64,000 bases of DNA from Pikeienuella litoralis (lineage in GTDB: Bacteria; Pseudomonadota; Alphaproteobacteria; Rhodobacterales; Rhodobacteraceae): the NCBI RefSeq assembly GCF_037646705.1, contig NZ_JBBHER010000002.1, positions 124,001-188,000 on the forward strand, read 5' to 3'. How positions within the stretch are numbered: the stretch's first letter is position 1; every line of letters starts with the position of its first letter. A model generated the notes under the pieces. The model saw nothing but the letters and a program-made list of their open reading frames with translations. It was not told where the DNA came from and did not search any database. The translations under genes were made by a program, and so were the position numbers. Below, one piece after another: positions 12,330 through 20,963 of the stretch.

Positions 12330-12506
12330 GCGCGGCGCGGGGAGGGCGGCGGCGCGCAGAGGGCGGCTATCGAGACGGGGCCGCCGTTTGCGGGGTTTGC
12401 TTGCGGGCTATAATCGTTCATCGAACCGAGAGCAGAGAAGCCTTGAAAGCAGATAGAAGCGGCCATTTGTCCCACATTATGATTACTGGTTCTGCACACT
12501 AGGTGG

Positions 12507-12535
12507 TTGAGCCGATGTGAATATGATCGTATTGT
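12507..12535 (+). promoter_or_regulatory. Candidate promoter of the PIN gene
   Basis: TTGAGC (12507-12512), a 17-nt spacer and TATTGT (12530-12535) form a sigma70-like promoter 30 nt before the PIN gene start. It overlaps a near-palindrome, AATATGATCGTATT (12520-12533), with one mismatched pair, which could be an operator. The call rests on pattern only. Confidence 0.35.
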
Positions 12536-12565
12536 TCATATGGGATAAAGTTGGTGGTATTCGAA

Positions 12566-13573
12566 ATGAACCTGTTCATAGACGCAAATATTTTTCTAGA
12601 TTTTTATCATTTAAGTGGAGGAGATATTGAGGAACTTAATAAGTTAGTCGACCTTCTTGAGAAAAAAGAGATGATTTTATTCTCCTGTAATCAGCTTAGA
12701 GAAGAAATTAAAAGAAATAGAGACGGAAAAGTAAGTGAATCAATGAGAGAGTTTAAGAGGGTAAATTTTAAGGTTTCTTTTCCTGCATTTTGTAAGCAGT
12801 ACGGTCAATACAAGGAGATCAGAAGTCTAATGAATGATGCCAATAAAAGGCACTCGGAGTTATATTCTAAGGCGATGGATGATGTGCAAAGGTCATCACT
12901 TGCAGCGGATTCGGTAATTAAAGATCTTCTCGATAAATCAAATAATATAGAGTTGGATGATAACACGTATCATTCTGCATTAAAAAGATTTCGTATGGGA
13001 AACCCTCCGGGAAAGAAAAAGGTTACTCTTGGAGATGAGTTGAATTGGGAGAGTATGTTAAAGGGGGTTCCGGATGGGGAGGATTTAATATTTATTTCTG
13101 GTGACGGAGATTATTGCTCTCCTATAGATAATAATAATATAAATTCATTTCTATCAGATGAATGGAAAGAGAAGAAAAAGTCACGCATAGAGTTTTTTAA
13201 GTCACTGTCCGATTTCTTAAAGGTAAAATTTCCGCACATCAATCTTACTGGTGATGTTGAGGTTAATAGGCTTATTGAGCGTCTTTCCAGTAGTGAATCA
13301 TTTGCAACGACGCATTCGGTAATTGCATCACTTTCAGCATATAGTGATTTCTCGAAATCACAAGTCGAAGACCTTTCGGAGAGCTTAGATTTAAACTCTC
13401 AAGTGAACTGGATTATTAGCGATAAAGATGTGCGATCATTCTATATGAATATATTGAAAAATTATGGTGATGTTATATCGGTGGAATCGAAATCGAAGCT
13501 GGAAAAATACCTGTTTCCGTCCGCCTCTGAGCCAGAGATTCGAGATAATGTAGACAAAAAAGTTCTGTTTTGA
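12566..13573 (+). CDS. PIN-domain protein in an AT-rich island
   Basis: 335-aa protein with an N-terminal PIN-like ribonuclease fold. MNLFIDANIFLDFYHL has the first acidic residue (D6), CNQLREEIKRN the second (E near 49), and ISGDGDYC the later acid cluster near 175. The pattern FLSDEWKEKKKSRIEFFKSLSDFLK then resembles the PIN_12/DUF4935 type. The ~110-residue C-terminal part is helical and unrecognised. ATG 12566 is preferred (GGTGG 8 nt upstream, and it begins the PIN core); TTG 12551 is possible. Base use is foreign: 60 bases from 12601 have only 19 G/C, and AT-ending codons (TTA, AGA, ATA, AAT) dominate. Probably acquired horizontally. RNase activity, and a defence or toxin role, are inference; no antitoxin frame is beside it. 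Confidence 0.75.
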   Translation: MNLFIDANIFLDFYHLSGGDIEELNKLVDLLEKKEMILFSCNQLREEIKRNRDGKVSESMREFKRVNFKVSFPAFCKQYGQYKEIRSLMNDANKRHSELYSKAMDDVQRSSLAADSVIKDLLDKSNNIELDDNTYHSALKRFRMGNPPGKKKVTLGDELNWESMLKGVPDGEDLIFISGDGDYCSPIDNNNINSFLSDEWKEKKKSRIEFFKSLSDFLKVKFPHINLTGDVEVNRLIERLSSSESFATTHSVIASLSAYSDFSKSQVEDLSESLDLNSQVNWIISDKDVRSFYMNILKNYGDVISVESKSKLEKYLFPSASEPEIRDNVDKKVLF

Positions 13574-14043
13574 AAGTTATAAAGTCAAAATGAATTCTTC
13601 ATTCGATGGCTGTTCAATCTAAGTACCTCATTAATTAATTAATTGTACTGATCATTTGTGAGGGGTTATTTCTGCGTATTGCTTACATTCGTGCGAGGCG
13701 CAGCGAACAACCAATCTCCGCTCTTCGCAGCCACGGACCGCACTCGCGGCACTAGCCACCCTACATCCCAAGCCGACCAACGCGGCTTGCGAACACGCCT
13801 GAACCCGACGCTAGGGCCACAACGCCCCACACCTCTCCAACCAGAACGCCGGCCCTGTCCACACGCCAAATCCGGCGCGCGATATCGGGGGGCGCGGCGA
13901 CCGCAACCCCCCCCTCCGCGCCGCCGCCGGAGGGCCTTCTGGCGCGCGTCAAAAAACGTAACGCACGGGGAATCTATATAAATCAATGGGTTGACCCCCT
14001 TATCGCGTGCGATAACGCACGCCGCGCGCCCAGAGGCGGGTGG
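13574..14043. other. Gene-free stretch, right flank of the AT-rich island
   Basis: 470 bases without a convincing gene. The first ~90 are AT-rich, including a TTAATTAATTAATT run near 13630. Composition turns abruptly GC-rich after about 13690, which probably marks the right edge of the insert. The remainder has a 107-codon open frame with Arg/Pro-rich low-complexity content that I reject. The last 45 bases contain the 16-nt palindrome at 14000-14015. Confidence 0.6.
14000..14015. promoter_or_regulatory. Perfect palindrome TTATCGC-GT-GCGATAA
   Basis: Seven-base arms with a 2-nt centre lie 28 nt beyond the stop of the minus-strand VWA gene. The motif AACGCAC appears twice nearby (13959-13965 and 14014-14020). 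Without a U-tract this is more like an operator or a 3' hairpin than a strong terminator. Function is not known. Confidence 0.35.
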
Positions 14044-15228
14044 TCAGCGCGTCAGCTCCCGCATCGCGGACTCGATCCCCCGAAGCGTCATCGGATACAT
14101 CCGCCCGCCGAAGATCTCGTGGATGATCTGCGTCGAATGGGTGTAGCGCCAGTGCTTCTCCGGCGTCGGGTTGATCCAGACGCTGTTCGGCCAGTGATCG
14201 AGCGCGCGGCGGAGCCAGGTCTCGCCCGATTCCGGGTTCCAGTGCTCGACCGCGCCGCCGGGCTGCACGATCTCATAGGGGCTCATCGCCGCGTCGCCGA
14301 CGAAGACCACGCGGTAATCCGGCCCGTATGTCCGCAGCGCCTCCCAGGTCGGGGTCTGCTGCTCCCAGCGCCGGCGGTTGTCCTTCCAGACGCCCTCATA
14401 GAGGCAGTTGTGGAAGTAGAAATGCTCCATGTGCTTGAATTCCGACGAGGCCGCGGAAAACAGCTCCTCCACGATCTTCACATGGCCGTCCATCGAGCCG
14501 CCATTGTCGAGAAAGAGCAGCACCTTCACCGCGTTCCGCCGCTCGGGCCGGGTCTTCACGTCCAGATAGCCGTGCTCCGCCGTCGCCCGGATCGTGCCGT
14601 CGAGGTCCAGCTCCTCCTCCGCCCCGTCCCGCGCCCAGCGGCGCAGGCGCCGGAGCGCGATCTTGATGTTGCGGGTGCCGATCTCCACCGTGTCGTCGAG
14701 ATTGCGGTATTCCCGCTTGTCCCAGACCTTCACCGCCCGCCGGTGGCGGCTCTCCTTCTGGCCGATCCGGACCCCTTCGGGGTTGTAGCCATAGGCCCCG
14801 AACGGCGAGGTGCCCGCGGTCCCGATCCATTTCGAGCCGCCCTGGTGGCGCTTCTCCTGCTCGGCGAGGCGCTGGCGCAGCGTCTCCATCAGCTTGTCCC
14901 AGCCGCCGAGGCTTTCGATCTCCGCCATCTCCTCGGGGCTCAGATGCTTCTCGGCGAGCTTTCGCAACCATTCCTCGGGCAGATCGACCTCGGCCACCGC
15001 CTCGGCGAGATTGGCGCCCTCCAGCCCCTTGAAGCAGGTCGCGAACACCTGATCGAAGCGGTCGATATGGCGCTCATCCTTCACCAGCGCGGCGCGGGCG
15101 AGGTAATAGAACGCCTCGACGTCATACATGGCGACGCCCTTGTCGAGCGCCTCCAGCAGCATGAGATACTCACGGAGCGAAACCGGCACCTTCGCGTCGC
15201 GGAGTGAGAGAAAGAAACGGTTGAACAT
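14044..15228 (-). CDS. VWA-domain protein (CoxE/COG3825-like)
   Basis: 394-aa cytoplasmic protein with a helical N-terminal half and a C-terminal von Willebrand A domain. The metal site is LLFLDNGGSMDGH near residue 236, so the MIDAS has D-x-G-x-S instead of the canonical D-x-S-x-S; this variant is usual for the subgroup. MFNRFFLSLRDAKVPVSLREYL is a conserved opening of these CoxE-like proteins. They normally work with a MoxR AAA+ ATPase as a chaperone or metal-insertion pair; the MoxR gene lies at 18285-19130, same strand, four genes upstream. A 59-aa membrane protein gene ends 18 nt before this start. Specific client unknown. Confidence 0.85.
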   Translation of the reverse strand: MFNRFFLSLRDAKVPVSLREYLMLLEALDKGVAMYDVEAFYYLARAALVKDERHIDRFDQVFATCFKGLEGANLAEAVAEVDLPEEWLRKLAEKHLSPEEMAEIESLGGWDKLMETLRQRLAEQEKRHQGGSKWIGTAGTSPFGAYGYNPEGVRIGQKESRHRRAVKVWDKREYRNLDDTVEIGTRNIKIALRRLRRWARDGAEEELDLDGTIRATAEHGYLDVKTRPERRNAVKVLLFLDNGGSMDGHVKIVEELFSAASSEFKHMEHFYFHNCLYEGVWKDNRRRWEQQTPTWEALRTYGPDYRVVFVGDAAMSPYEIVQPGGAVEHWNPESGETWLRRALDHWPNSVWINPTPEKHWRYTHSTQIIHEIFGGRMYPMTLRGIESAMRELTR

Positions 15229-15246
15229 GGCGGCAGCCTATCTGAT

Positions 15247-15426
15247 TCAGGCCGAGCCAAAAAGGCGGAGCCTGACGATCAGGATCGCCACCGCCAGCCC
15301 GATCAGCCCGAACAGGATTCCGTGGCCGATGGCGTATTGCGCCCGATCGGCGATCCCGCCGCCACGGCGCCTGGCGCGGCTCCAGCCGAAAATCAGGCCG
15401 CCGACGAATGAAATCAATGCAAGCAC
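15247..15426 (-). CDS. Small two-TM membrane protein, 59 aa
   Basis: Short frame from GTG 15426 to TGA 15247, with AGGAAGGA 10 nt upstream on the minus strand. The product has two hydrophobic helices, the first at residues 1-14 (SVLALISFVGGLIFGW) and the second at 37-53 (HGILFGLIGLAVAILIV), joined by a basic loop (SRARRRGGG), and it ends with RLRLFGSA. Both helices carry Gly-rich faces. It sits between the GNAT gene and the VWA gene, 18 nt from the latter, and is probably cotranscribed with it. I do not recognise a family. Support is the ribosome site, the clean membrane topology and the tight spacing. Confidence 0.6.
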   Translation of the reverse strand: MLALISFVGGLIFGWSRARRRGGGIADRAQYAIGHGILFGLIGLAVAILIVRLRLFGSA

Positions 15427-15549
15427 GGAAACATGGTCCTTCCTGAACTCGGTGCGCGTCAGCCCTGACCGATCCGGGCGGCTTCGGCAAGGGCTGTTCC
15501 GCGGCGGGAGGGGAGACTCATCGCCGCAAAGCCCGCGCTCAAGGCGGGA

Positions 15550-15987
15550 TCAGCGCTGATATTTGATGAACGGCGTCAGCGCGCCGATCCGGTCGTAAAG
15601 CTTCCGCGCCGTATGGTTGAACTCCTGCGTCAGCCAATAGACCGAGGGGCAGCCGGCCGTGTCCGCGGCCGCGTACACCGCTTCGATCAACGCCCGGCCG
15701 GCGCCGGTCCCGCGGGTGTCCGGCTCGACATAGAGATCCTGCAGATAACAGACATTCTCCACTTTCCAGCCATGACGATGATAAAGGTAATGGGTGAGCC
15801 CGACCGCGCGCCCGTCCTTCTCCGCGATCAGGCCGTGGAAATCCTGCGGGTCGTCGCCGAGCAGGCGCCGCCAGAACGTCTCATAGACCTCCTCGGAAAC
15901 GCTCGTCTCGTAAAACTCCAGATAGAGCGTCCAGAGTCTGCGCCATTCGGCGTGATCGGCGGCTTCGAGCGGGCGGATCTTGAGCAT
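15550..15987 (-). CDS. GNAT-family N-acetyltransferase
   Basis: 145-aa single-domain acetyltransferase using acetyl-CoA. The fold reads in order: N-terminal IRPLEAADHAEWRRLW, the central strand YLQDLYVEPDTRG, the acetyl-CoA pyrophosphate loop RGTGAGRALI near residues 92-101, then VYWLTQEFNHTARKLYDRIGA, typical of the last helix in small-molecule or amine acetyltransferases. It starts 6 bp after the AEC permease stop on the same strand, so the two are probably cotranscribed. Substrate unknown. Confidence 0.88.
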   Translation of the reverse strand: MLKIRPLEAADHAEWRRLWTLYLEFYETSVSEEVYETFWRRLLGDDPQDFHGLIAEKDGRAVGLTHYLYHRHGWKVENVCYLQDLYVEPDTRGTGAGRALIEAVYAAADTAGCPSVYWLTQEFNHTARKLYDRIGALTPFIKYQR

Positions 15988-15993
15988 GGGACC

Positions 15994-16908
15994 TCAGGCG
16001 AGCAGCGAGACGGTGAAGACGGACAGCACGGTGGAGAGAATAACCGCCTTCGCGACGCTGTCCACCGGAACTCCGTAGCGGAGGCCGAGGATGAAGGCCA
16101 TCGCGCCGCAGGGCGCGGCGAAGACGAGGCGCGCCGGGTCCTCCCATTCGGGCGAGACCGGAACGACCGTCCCGAAAAGCGCGAGCGCGCAGAGCGGGTG
16201 GACGAAGGTCTTGAGGATGGTCGCCGACCATGCGGGCCCGCCGACGCGGCGCAGATCGGCGCCGGAGAGGATGACGCCGAGCGCGAAGAGCGAGCCCGGC
16301 GCGGCGGCGGCGCCGGCGAGGGCGAGAAAGCGCTCGAGCCCGTCATGAAGCCCGATCCCCGCCCAGTTCACCGCGAAGCCGCCGAAGATCGCCATGATCA
16401 GCGGGTTCTTCAGGATCGAGCCCAGCGTCGCCAGCGGCCCGGCGCCGCCGGTCATCGCCTCCAGAATCATGATCGTCCCGGCGAAGATGATCATCGTGTC
16501 GAACACGACCGTCGTCGCCACCGGAAGCGTGGCGCCCTGGCCGTAGAGCGTCTCGACGATGGGAAGGATGAAGAAGACGTGGTTCGGAAAGGCGCCGGTC
16601 ATGCCGACCAGCAGCGCCTCCAGCGGCGCGAGCCGAAAGACGTGGCGGCAGATGAGATAGCCGAGCGCGTAGAGCGCGATCAGGCTGCCCTCATAGGCGA
16701 TGAGAACCGGCCAGTCGATCTTCGAGAGATCGGCGAGGGCGATCAGCCGGAAGAGGAGACAGGGAACCGCGACGCTGACGACGAAGGTGTTCGTCCCCTC
16801 CGCCGCCGTCCGGCTGAACGCGCCGCGCAGCCCCAGAACGAAGCCGAGCGCCGGAAAGGCGAAGACCGGCAGAATCGCGTATTGCAGCGGACCGAGCAGA
16901 GCCTCCAT
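15994..16908 (-). CDS. AEC-family transporter (auxin efflux carrier type)
   Basis: 304-aa inner-membrane permease with about ten hydrophobic segments and the AEC features: an N-terminal VFAFPALGFVLG helix, a mid-protein polar break, LKNPLIMAIFGGFAVN at the start of the second half, and the ALGVILSG motif. Bacterial relatives export or import small organic acids such as malonate or malate. It overlaps nothing and is followed after 6 bp by the GNAT gene. Substrate cannot be assigned. Confidence 0.88.
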   Translation of the reverse strand: MEALLGPLQYAILPVFAFPALGFVLGLRGAFSRTAAEGTNTFVVSVAVPCLLFRLIALADLSKIDWPVLIAYEGSLIALYALGYLICRHVFRLAPLEALLVGMTGAFPNHVFFILPIVETLYGQGATLPVATTVVFDTMIIFAGTIMILEAMTGGAGPLATLGSILKNPLIMAIFGGFAVNWAGIGLHDGLERFLALAGAAAAPGSLFALGVILSGADLRRVGGPAWSATILKTFVHPLCALALFGTVVPVSPEWEDPARLVFAAPCGAMAFILGLRYGVPVDSVAKAVILSTVLSVFTVSLLA

Positions 16909-16944
16909 CAGGCGCGGCCTGTCAGGTCGAGGTTCTCCGGCTCA

Positions 16945-16962
16945 GGGAGCCCGGCGGCTCCC
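16945..16962 (-). terminator. Hairpin after the VPLPA-CTERM gene
   Basis: Perfect 7-bp stem GGGAGCC / GGCTCCC with a 4-nt loop, 67 nt beyond the stop of the minus-strand VPLPA-CTERM gene and before the AEC gene. It has no U-tract. Possible terminator or 3'-end stabiliser. Confidence 0.35.
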
Positions 16963-17028
16963 GAAGGTGAAGAGTCCATTCGTTCTTCGGGAGCGCGCCC
17001 CGTCCGGCCGGTCACACCGTTCTGCGAT

Positions 17029-18039
17029 CTACGCGGCTTCCCTGCGACGCTTGACCAAGCCTCCCGAAAGGAGCGCAAGCGCGCCGAGAAGAAGAACCCC
17101 CGAGGCGGGCAGCGGCACCGCGCCGACGCCTGGCGCGGCGGCCGTCCCGGGCAGCATGCCGGATGCGCTGAAGATCGTCGCGCCCGGATCGGCGGAAAAT
17201 GAGAGCGCCGACGTCGAGAACAGGTCGCCGATGCTCGGCTGATCGCCGCTGGTGAACACGGATGACGAGAGGGAAAGCGCATATGTGCGGCCTTCCTCGG
17301 CGAAGAAGGTGTCCGTGAGGACGCCTTCGAACGGGGTCGCGGCGCCGCTTCCATCGACGATGAAACGATCCGCGCCGCCGATCCCGAAATCGCCGCTCGC
17401 GACATCGTCCTCGAGCCCGGCCCCAACCACGGCGAGGCCGCCGCTGGTGCTCGAGACGAGATTCTCGAAAACGAACTCGTCCAGGTCGAAATCGTACTCT
17501 CCGATCGAATTCGGAGCGACGAGATTGCCGAGGCTCCCCACCTGACCAAACACCAGGAAGGCCGAAGCGAGGTCGGTCACGTCGAATATTCTGATCGAGG
17601 TGGACCCCGCGACGAGGTTGTCGGAACCCGCTCCGTCATCGGTGTTGGAGAGGACGCCGTCATAGTCGACCGCGTAGCTGATGTTTCCGCTTGTCGCGCC
17701 CCCGAAATCGAAGCTCAGGACGTCGAAGAGAACCGCATCGGTCGACGCGCCGGCGAAACTCGTGCTGGGGGTGACGCCCAGAAACGCGCCCACCTCGCCG
17801 GTCGCGAGACTGGCCCGGTTCTTGAATGCGCCGTCCAGGAGCGTCCGCTCGGCGTTCTGGGCGCCGGTCGAAACGGTGTTGAAGCGCTCCTGACGCGTCG
17901 GATCAAGAACCGTTACGCCGCCTCTGATTTGCGTTCCGGAATTGATTCCAAGCGGGCCTGGCGTCAGCGGCTCGAACGTCGCCGATTGGGCGGCGCCGGC
18001 GCATATGGATAGCGCCGCCGCATACACAAGACTACGCAT
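17029..18039 (-). CDS. VPLPA-CTERM sorted surface protein
   Basis: 336-aa exported protein. ATG 18039 follows a strong GGGGAGG site and opens a signal peptide (MRSLVYAAALSICAGAAQSA). The body is rich in Asp, Ser, Gly and Phe, with short beta-strand-like repeats and no known catalytic motif. The C-terminus has the sorting signal AVPLPASGVLLLGALALL, then GGLVKRRREAA: the VPLPA motif, a membrane helix and a basic tail, i.e. the alphaproteobacterial PEP-CTERM variant processed by an exosortase. The protein is probably released or displayed at the cell surface with exopolysaccharide. No exosortase or polysaccharide genes are in the window. A longer frame upstream (to 18141) lacks a ribosome site. 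Confidence 0.88.
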   Translation of the reverse strand: MRSLVYAAALSICAGAAQSATFEPLTPGPLGINSGTQIRGGVTVLDPTRQERFNTVSTGAQNAERTLLDGAFKNRASLATGEVGAFLGVTPSTSFAGASTDAVLFDVLSFDFGGATSGNISYAVDYDGVLSNTDDGAGSDNLVAGSTSIRIFDVTDLASAFLVFGQVGSLGNLVAPNSIGEYDFDLDEFVFENLVSSTSGGLAVVGAGLEDDVASGDFGIGGADRFIVDGSGAATPFEGVLTDTFFAEEGRTYALSLSSSVFTSGDQPSIGDLFSTSALSFSADPGATIFSASGMLPGTAAAPGVGAVPLPASGVLLLGALALLSGGLVKRRREAA

Positions 18040-18284
18040 GAAACCTCCCCGTTTTCTGGTTTGAAAGAAACATACCTTTATATGTTCTTGATGCACAATG
18101 CGGTATCCCCGCCCGACCAACGGAAAAGCCCGGTGTTTCAACTTTTGCGCCCGAAGGTTGTTTCGGTTCGGCGTCGCGCATGGCGCTCTGCTCGACGTGG
18201 AGGCGCCTTCGCCGAATGGAGGGGCGTCTTGCGGAACGGGGGCGCCCGGGCCGGCGACGCGAGCGCCGGCCGCTCCATTCCACG

Positions 18285-19130
<846 letters not shown>

Positions 19131-19214
19131 TTCTGATTCCTTCCTGTCTCAGGGAGGGGTTCTAACGCCTCGCAGCGTTGAAGGAAAATTGATTTACCGG
19201 GGGGAGAGTTTTGG

Positions 19215-19244
19215 GTGACATTCTCGGCGAATTCACCCTATAAC
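19215..19244 (+). promoter_or_regulatory. Candidate dksA promoter
   Basis: GTGACA (19215-19220), an 18-nt spacer and TATAAC (19239-19244) resemble a sigma70-type promoter about 60 nt before dksA. The -35 and the spacer end also form an inverted repeat, GGGTGA (19213-19218) with TCACCC (19233-19238), which could bind a regulator. Confidence 0.45.
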
Positions 19245-19303
19245 GCGCCCGCGAGACCTGAGCGGCGCCATTTCGCCGTGTATGTGTTGGGGACGATGGA
19301 ACC

Positions 19304-19726
19304 ATGAACAAGCATGTCAAACTTGCCTCTGACTATTTCCCGTCGGAGGACGAGCCGTTCATGTGTGAGCGGCACAAGGAATATTTCCGTCGCAAGCTCA
19401 AGAAGTGGAAGGAGTCGATTTACGACGAGAGCCGCGGAACCGTGCGCGACATGCGCGAAGTCGCGCGCAACATCCCTGATATCGCAGATCGCGCCTCGGA
19501 GGAGACGGACCGCGCGCTGGAGTTGAGAACCCGCGACCGCCAGCGCAAGCTGATCGGCAAGATCGACGCCGCGTTGCGGCGTATCGAGGAGGGCACCTAC
19601 GGGTATTGCGAGGACAGCGGCGTTCCGATCAGCCTCAAACGGCTGGATGCGCGGCCGATCGCGACCCTGAGCCTCGAAGCGCAGGAGCGCCACGAGCGGA
19701 GGGAGAAAGTCTACCGCGACGATTGA
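19304..19726 (+). CDS. dksA: RNA polymerase-binding transcription factor DksA
   Basis: 140-aa factor that binds the RNA polymerase secondary channel and mediates the stringent response with ppGpp. The coiled-coil tip motif D-x-x-D-x-A is intact (D59, D62, A64), and the ELRTRDRQRKLIGKIDAAL helix follows. The C4 zinc finger is reduced: only one cysteine remains (YGYCEDSGVPISLKRLDARP), and the second pair is replaced (TLSLEAQERHE), as in other alphaproteobacterial DksA proteins. Divergent from moxR with a promoter-like sequence between them. Confidence 0.95.
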   Translation: MNKHVKLASDYFPSEDEPFMCERHKEYFRRKLKKWKESIYDESRGTVRDMREVARNIPDIADRASEETDRALELRTRDRQRKLIGKIDAALRRIEEGTYGYCEDSGVPISLKRLDARPIATLSLEAQERHERREKVYRDD

Positions 19727-19962
19727 GTCCGGCTCGGTCCGGTCGCGAAACGCACCGCTTCGGCGGGCGCGCGCCCGGCCTGACCCGCGCAGCGTTTTCG
19801 GCGCGCCCGAACCGACATGAGCGGCGCCGCGCGGCTTGACATCGCACCGGGAAGCCCCGCCAATCGGCGCGAGTGATCGGAGACGCCGAATGCGGGGCGG
19901 TGGCGGATGAAGACGAAACGCGCGAGCCGGGCGCCGGCGGCCGGGCGGGGGCGCGCGCCGGG

Positions 19963-20856
19963 ATGACGGATCGCGCCGGCCGGGGAACCATTCTTTTCGT
20001 TCTGCTGATCGGGCTTCTCTGGGGGCTGAACTGGCCCGCGGTGAAGTTCATGCTCACCGAAATCCCACCGATCACCATCCGCGCGGTCGCCTTCACGCTT
20101 GCGGCCCTGATGCTCGTGGCCGTCGCGCGGGCTCTGGGACATGACCTCCGCCCGGCCCGCAGGGAGCGGGTCGCGCTGGCGGCGACCGGCTTTTTCATGG
20201 TCTTCGGCTTCAACGCCCTGACATCGCTTGGGCAGCTGCTGACGGAAACCTCGAAAGCGGCGATCATCGCCTACACGATGCCGGCGCTCACCGCGGGGCT
20301 CGCGGTGGTCTTTCTGGGCGAGCGGCTGGGCGCGCGCCTGATCGCGGCGCTCGCGCTCGGGATGGCGGGGCTGGTGGTGCTGGCGTCGGAAAGCTTCGCC
20401 GCTCTGGCGGCCGCCCCGCTCGGCCCCGCGATCATGTTCGCGGCGGCGTTCTCATGGGCGCTCGGCAATATCGCGCTGAAGGCCCGCGCCTGGACCCTGT
20501 CGCCGCTGGCGCGGACGGTCTGGTTCTTCGTCGTCTCCGCGCTCTGTTGCTGGGCGCTCGTTTTCGCGTTCGAGCCGCCGTGGCGGCAGACATGGCCGAG
20601 CGCGCCGGTGCTCTGGACCATGGTCTTTCATGTGCTGGGCCCGATGGTGGTCTGCTATGCGCTCTTCACGACCCTGGTCGGACGGATGAGCGCGACGGTC
20701 GCGGCGCTCTCGACCCTGACCGCGCCAGTCGTCGGGGTGGTGTCGTCCATGGTTCTTCTGGGCGACCCGGTCACCTGGCAGAAGGCGCTTTCGCTGACCA
20801 TGGTGGTGGCGTCGATTCTGATGACGCTGATTCCGCTTCCCGCGCGGCGACGCTGA
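19963..20856 (+). CDS. EamA/DMT-family transporter
   Basis: About 297-aa permease with ten hydrophobic helices arranged as two EamA repeats. The first begins LIGLLWGLNWPAVKFMLTEIPP and the second AFSWALGNIALKARAW. ATTAPVVGV-type residues (TLTAPVVGVVSSMVLLGDPV) near the end are typical of the family. DMT exporters move amino acids or other metabolites. The start is uncertain: ATG 19963 is closest to the first helix; GTG 19873 would add 30 polar residues. Neither has a clear ribosome site. Substrate unknown. Confidence 0.85.
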   Translation: MTDRAGRGTILFVLLIGLLWGLNWPAVKFMLTEIPPITIRAVAFTLAALMLVAVARALGHDLRPARRERVALAATGFFMVFGFNALTSLGQLLTETSKAAIIAYTMPALTAGLAVVFLGERLGARLIAALALGMAGLVVLASESFAALAAAPLGPAIMFAAAFSWALGNIALKARAWTLSPLARTVWFFVVSALCCWALVFAFEPPWRQTWPSAPVLWTMVFHVLGPMVVCYALFTTLVGRMSATVAALSTLTAPVVGVVSSMVLLGDPVTWQKALSLTMVVASILMTLIPLPARRR

Positions 20857-20901
20857 GAGCGGCGGCGCAGATTTTGTTTGCGGAGCGCGGCCTTTTCATT
20901 A

Positions 20902-20916
20902 GGCTGATGTTCAGCC
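20902..20916. promoter_or_regulatory. Inverted repeat before the first TRAP operon
   Basis: GGCTGA-TGT-TCAGCC is a perfect 6-bp inverted repeat 48 nt before the DctP gene. Its position suits an operator for a local regulator or a terminator of the EamA gene, but no regulator gene is adjacent. Confidence 0.35.
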
Positions 20917-20963
20917 CTACAAAAAGACGACACCCCGGATAATCAATACTTGGAGGAAACGGA

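Noticed and set aside
12330..13700. Toxin-antitoxin module
   Set aside because: The PIN protein is far longer than VapC toxins and no small antitoxin frame lies upstream.
13658..13981. 107-codon open frame after the PIN gene
   Set aside because: Low-complexity Arg/Pro-rich product, no ribosome site, crosses the composition boundary.
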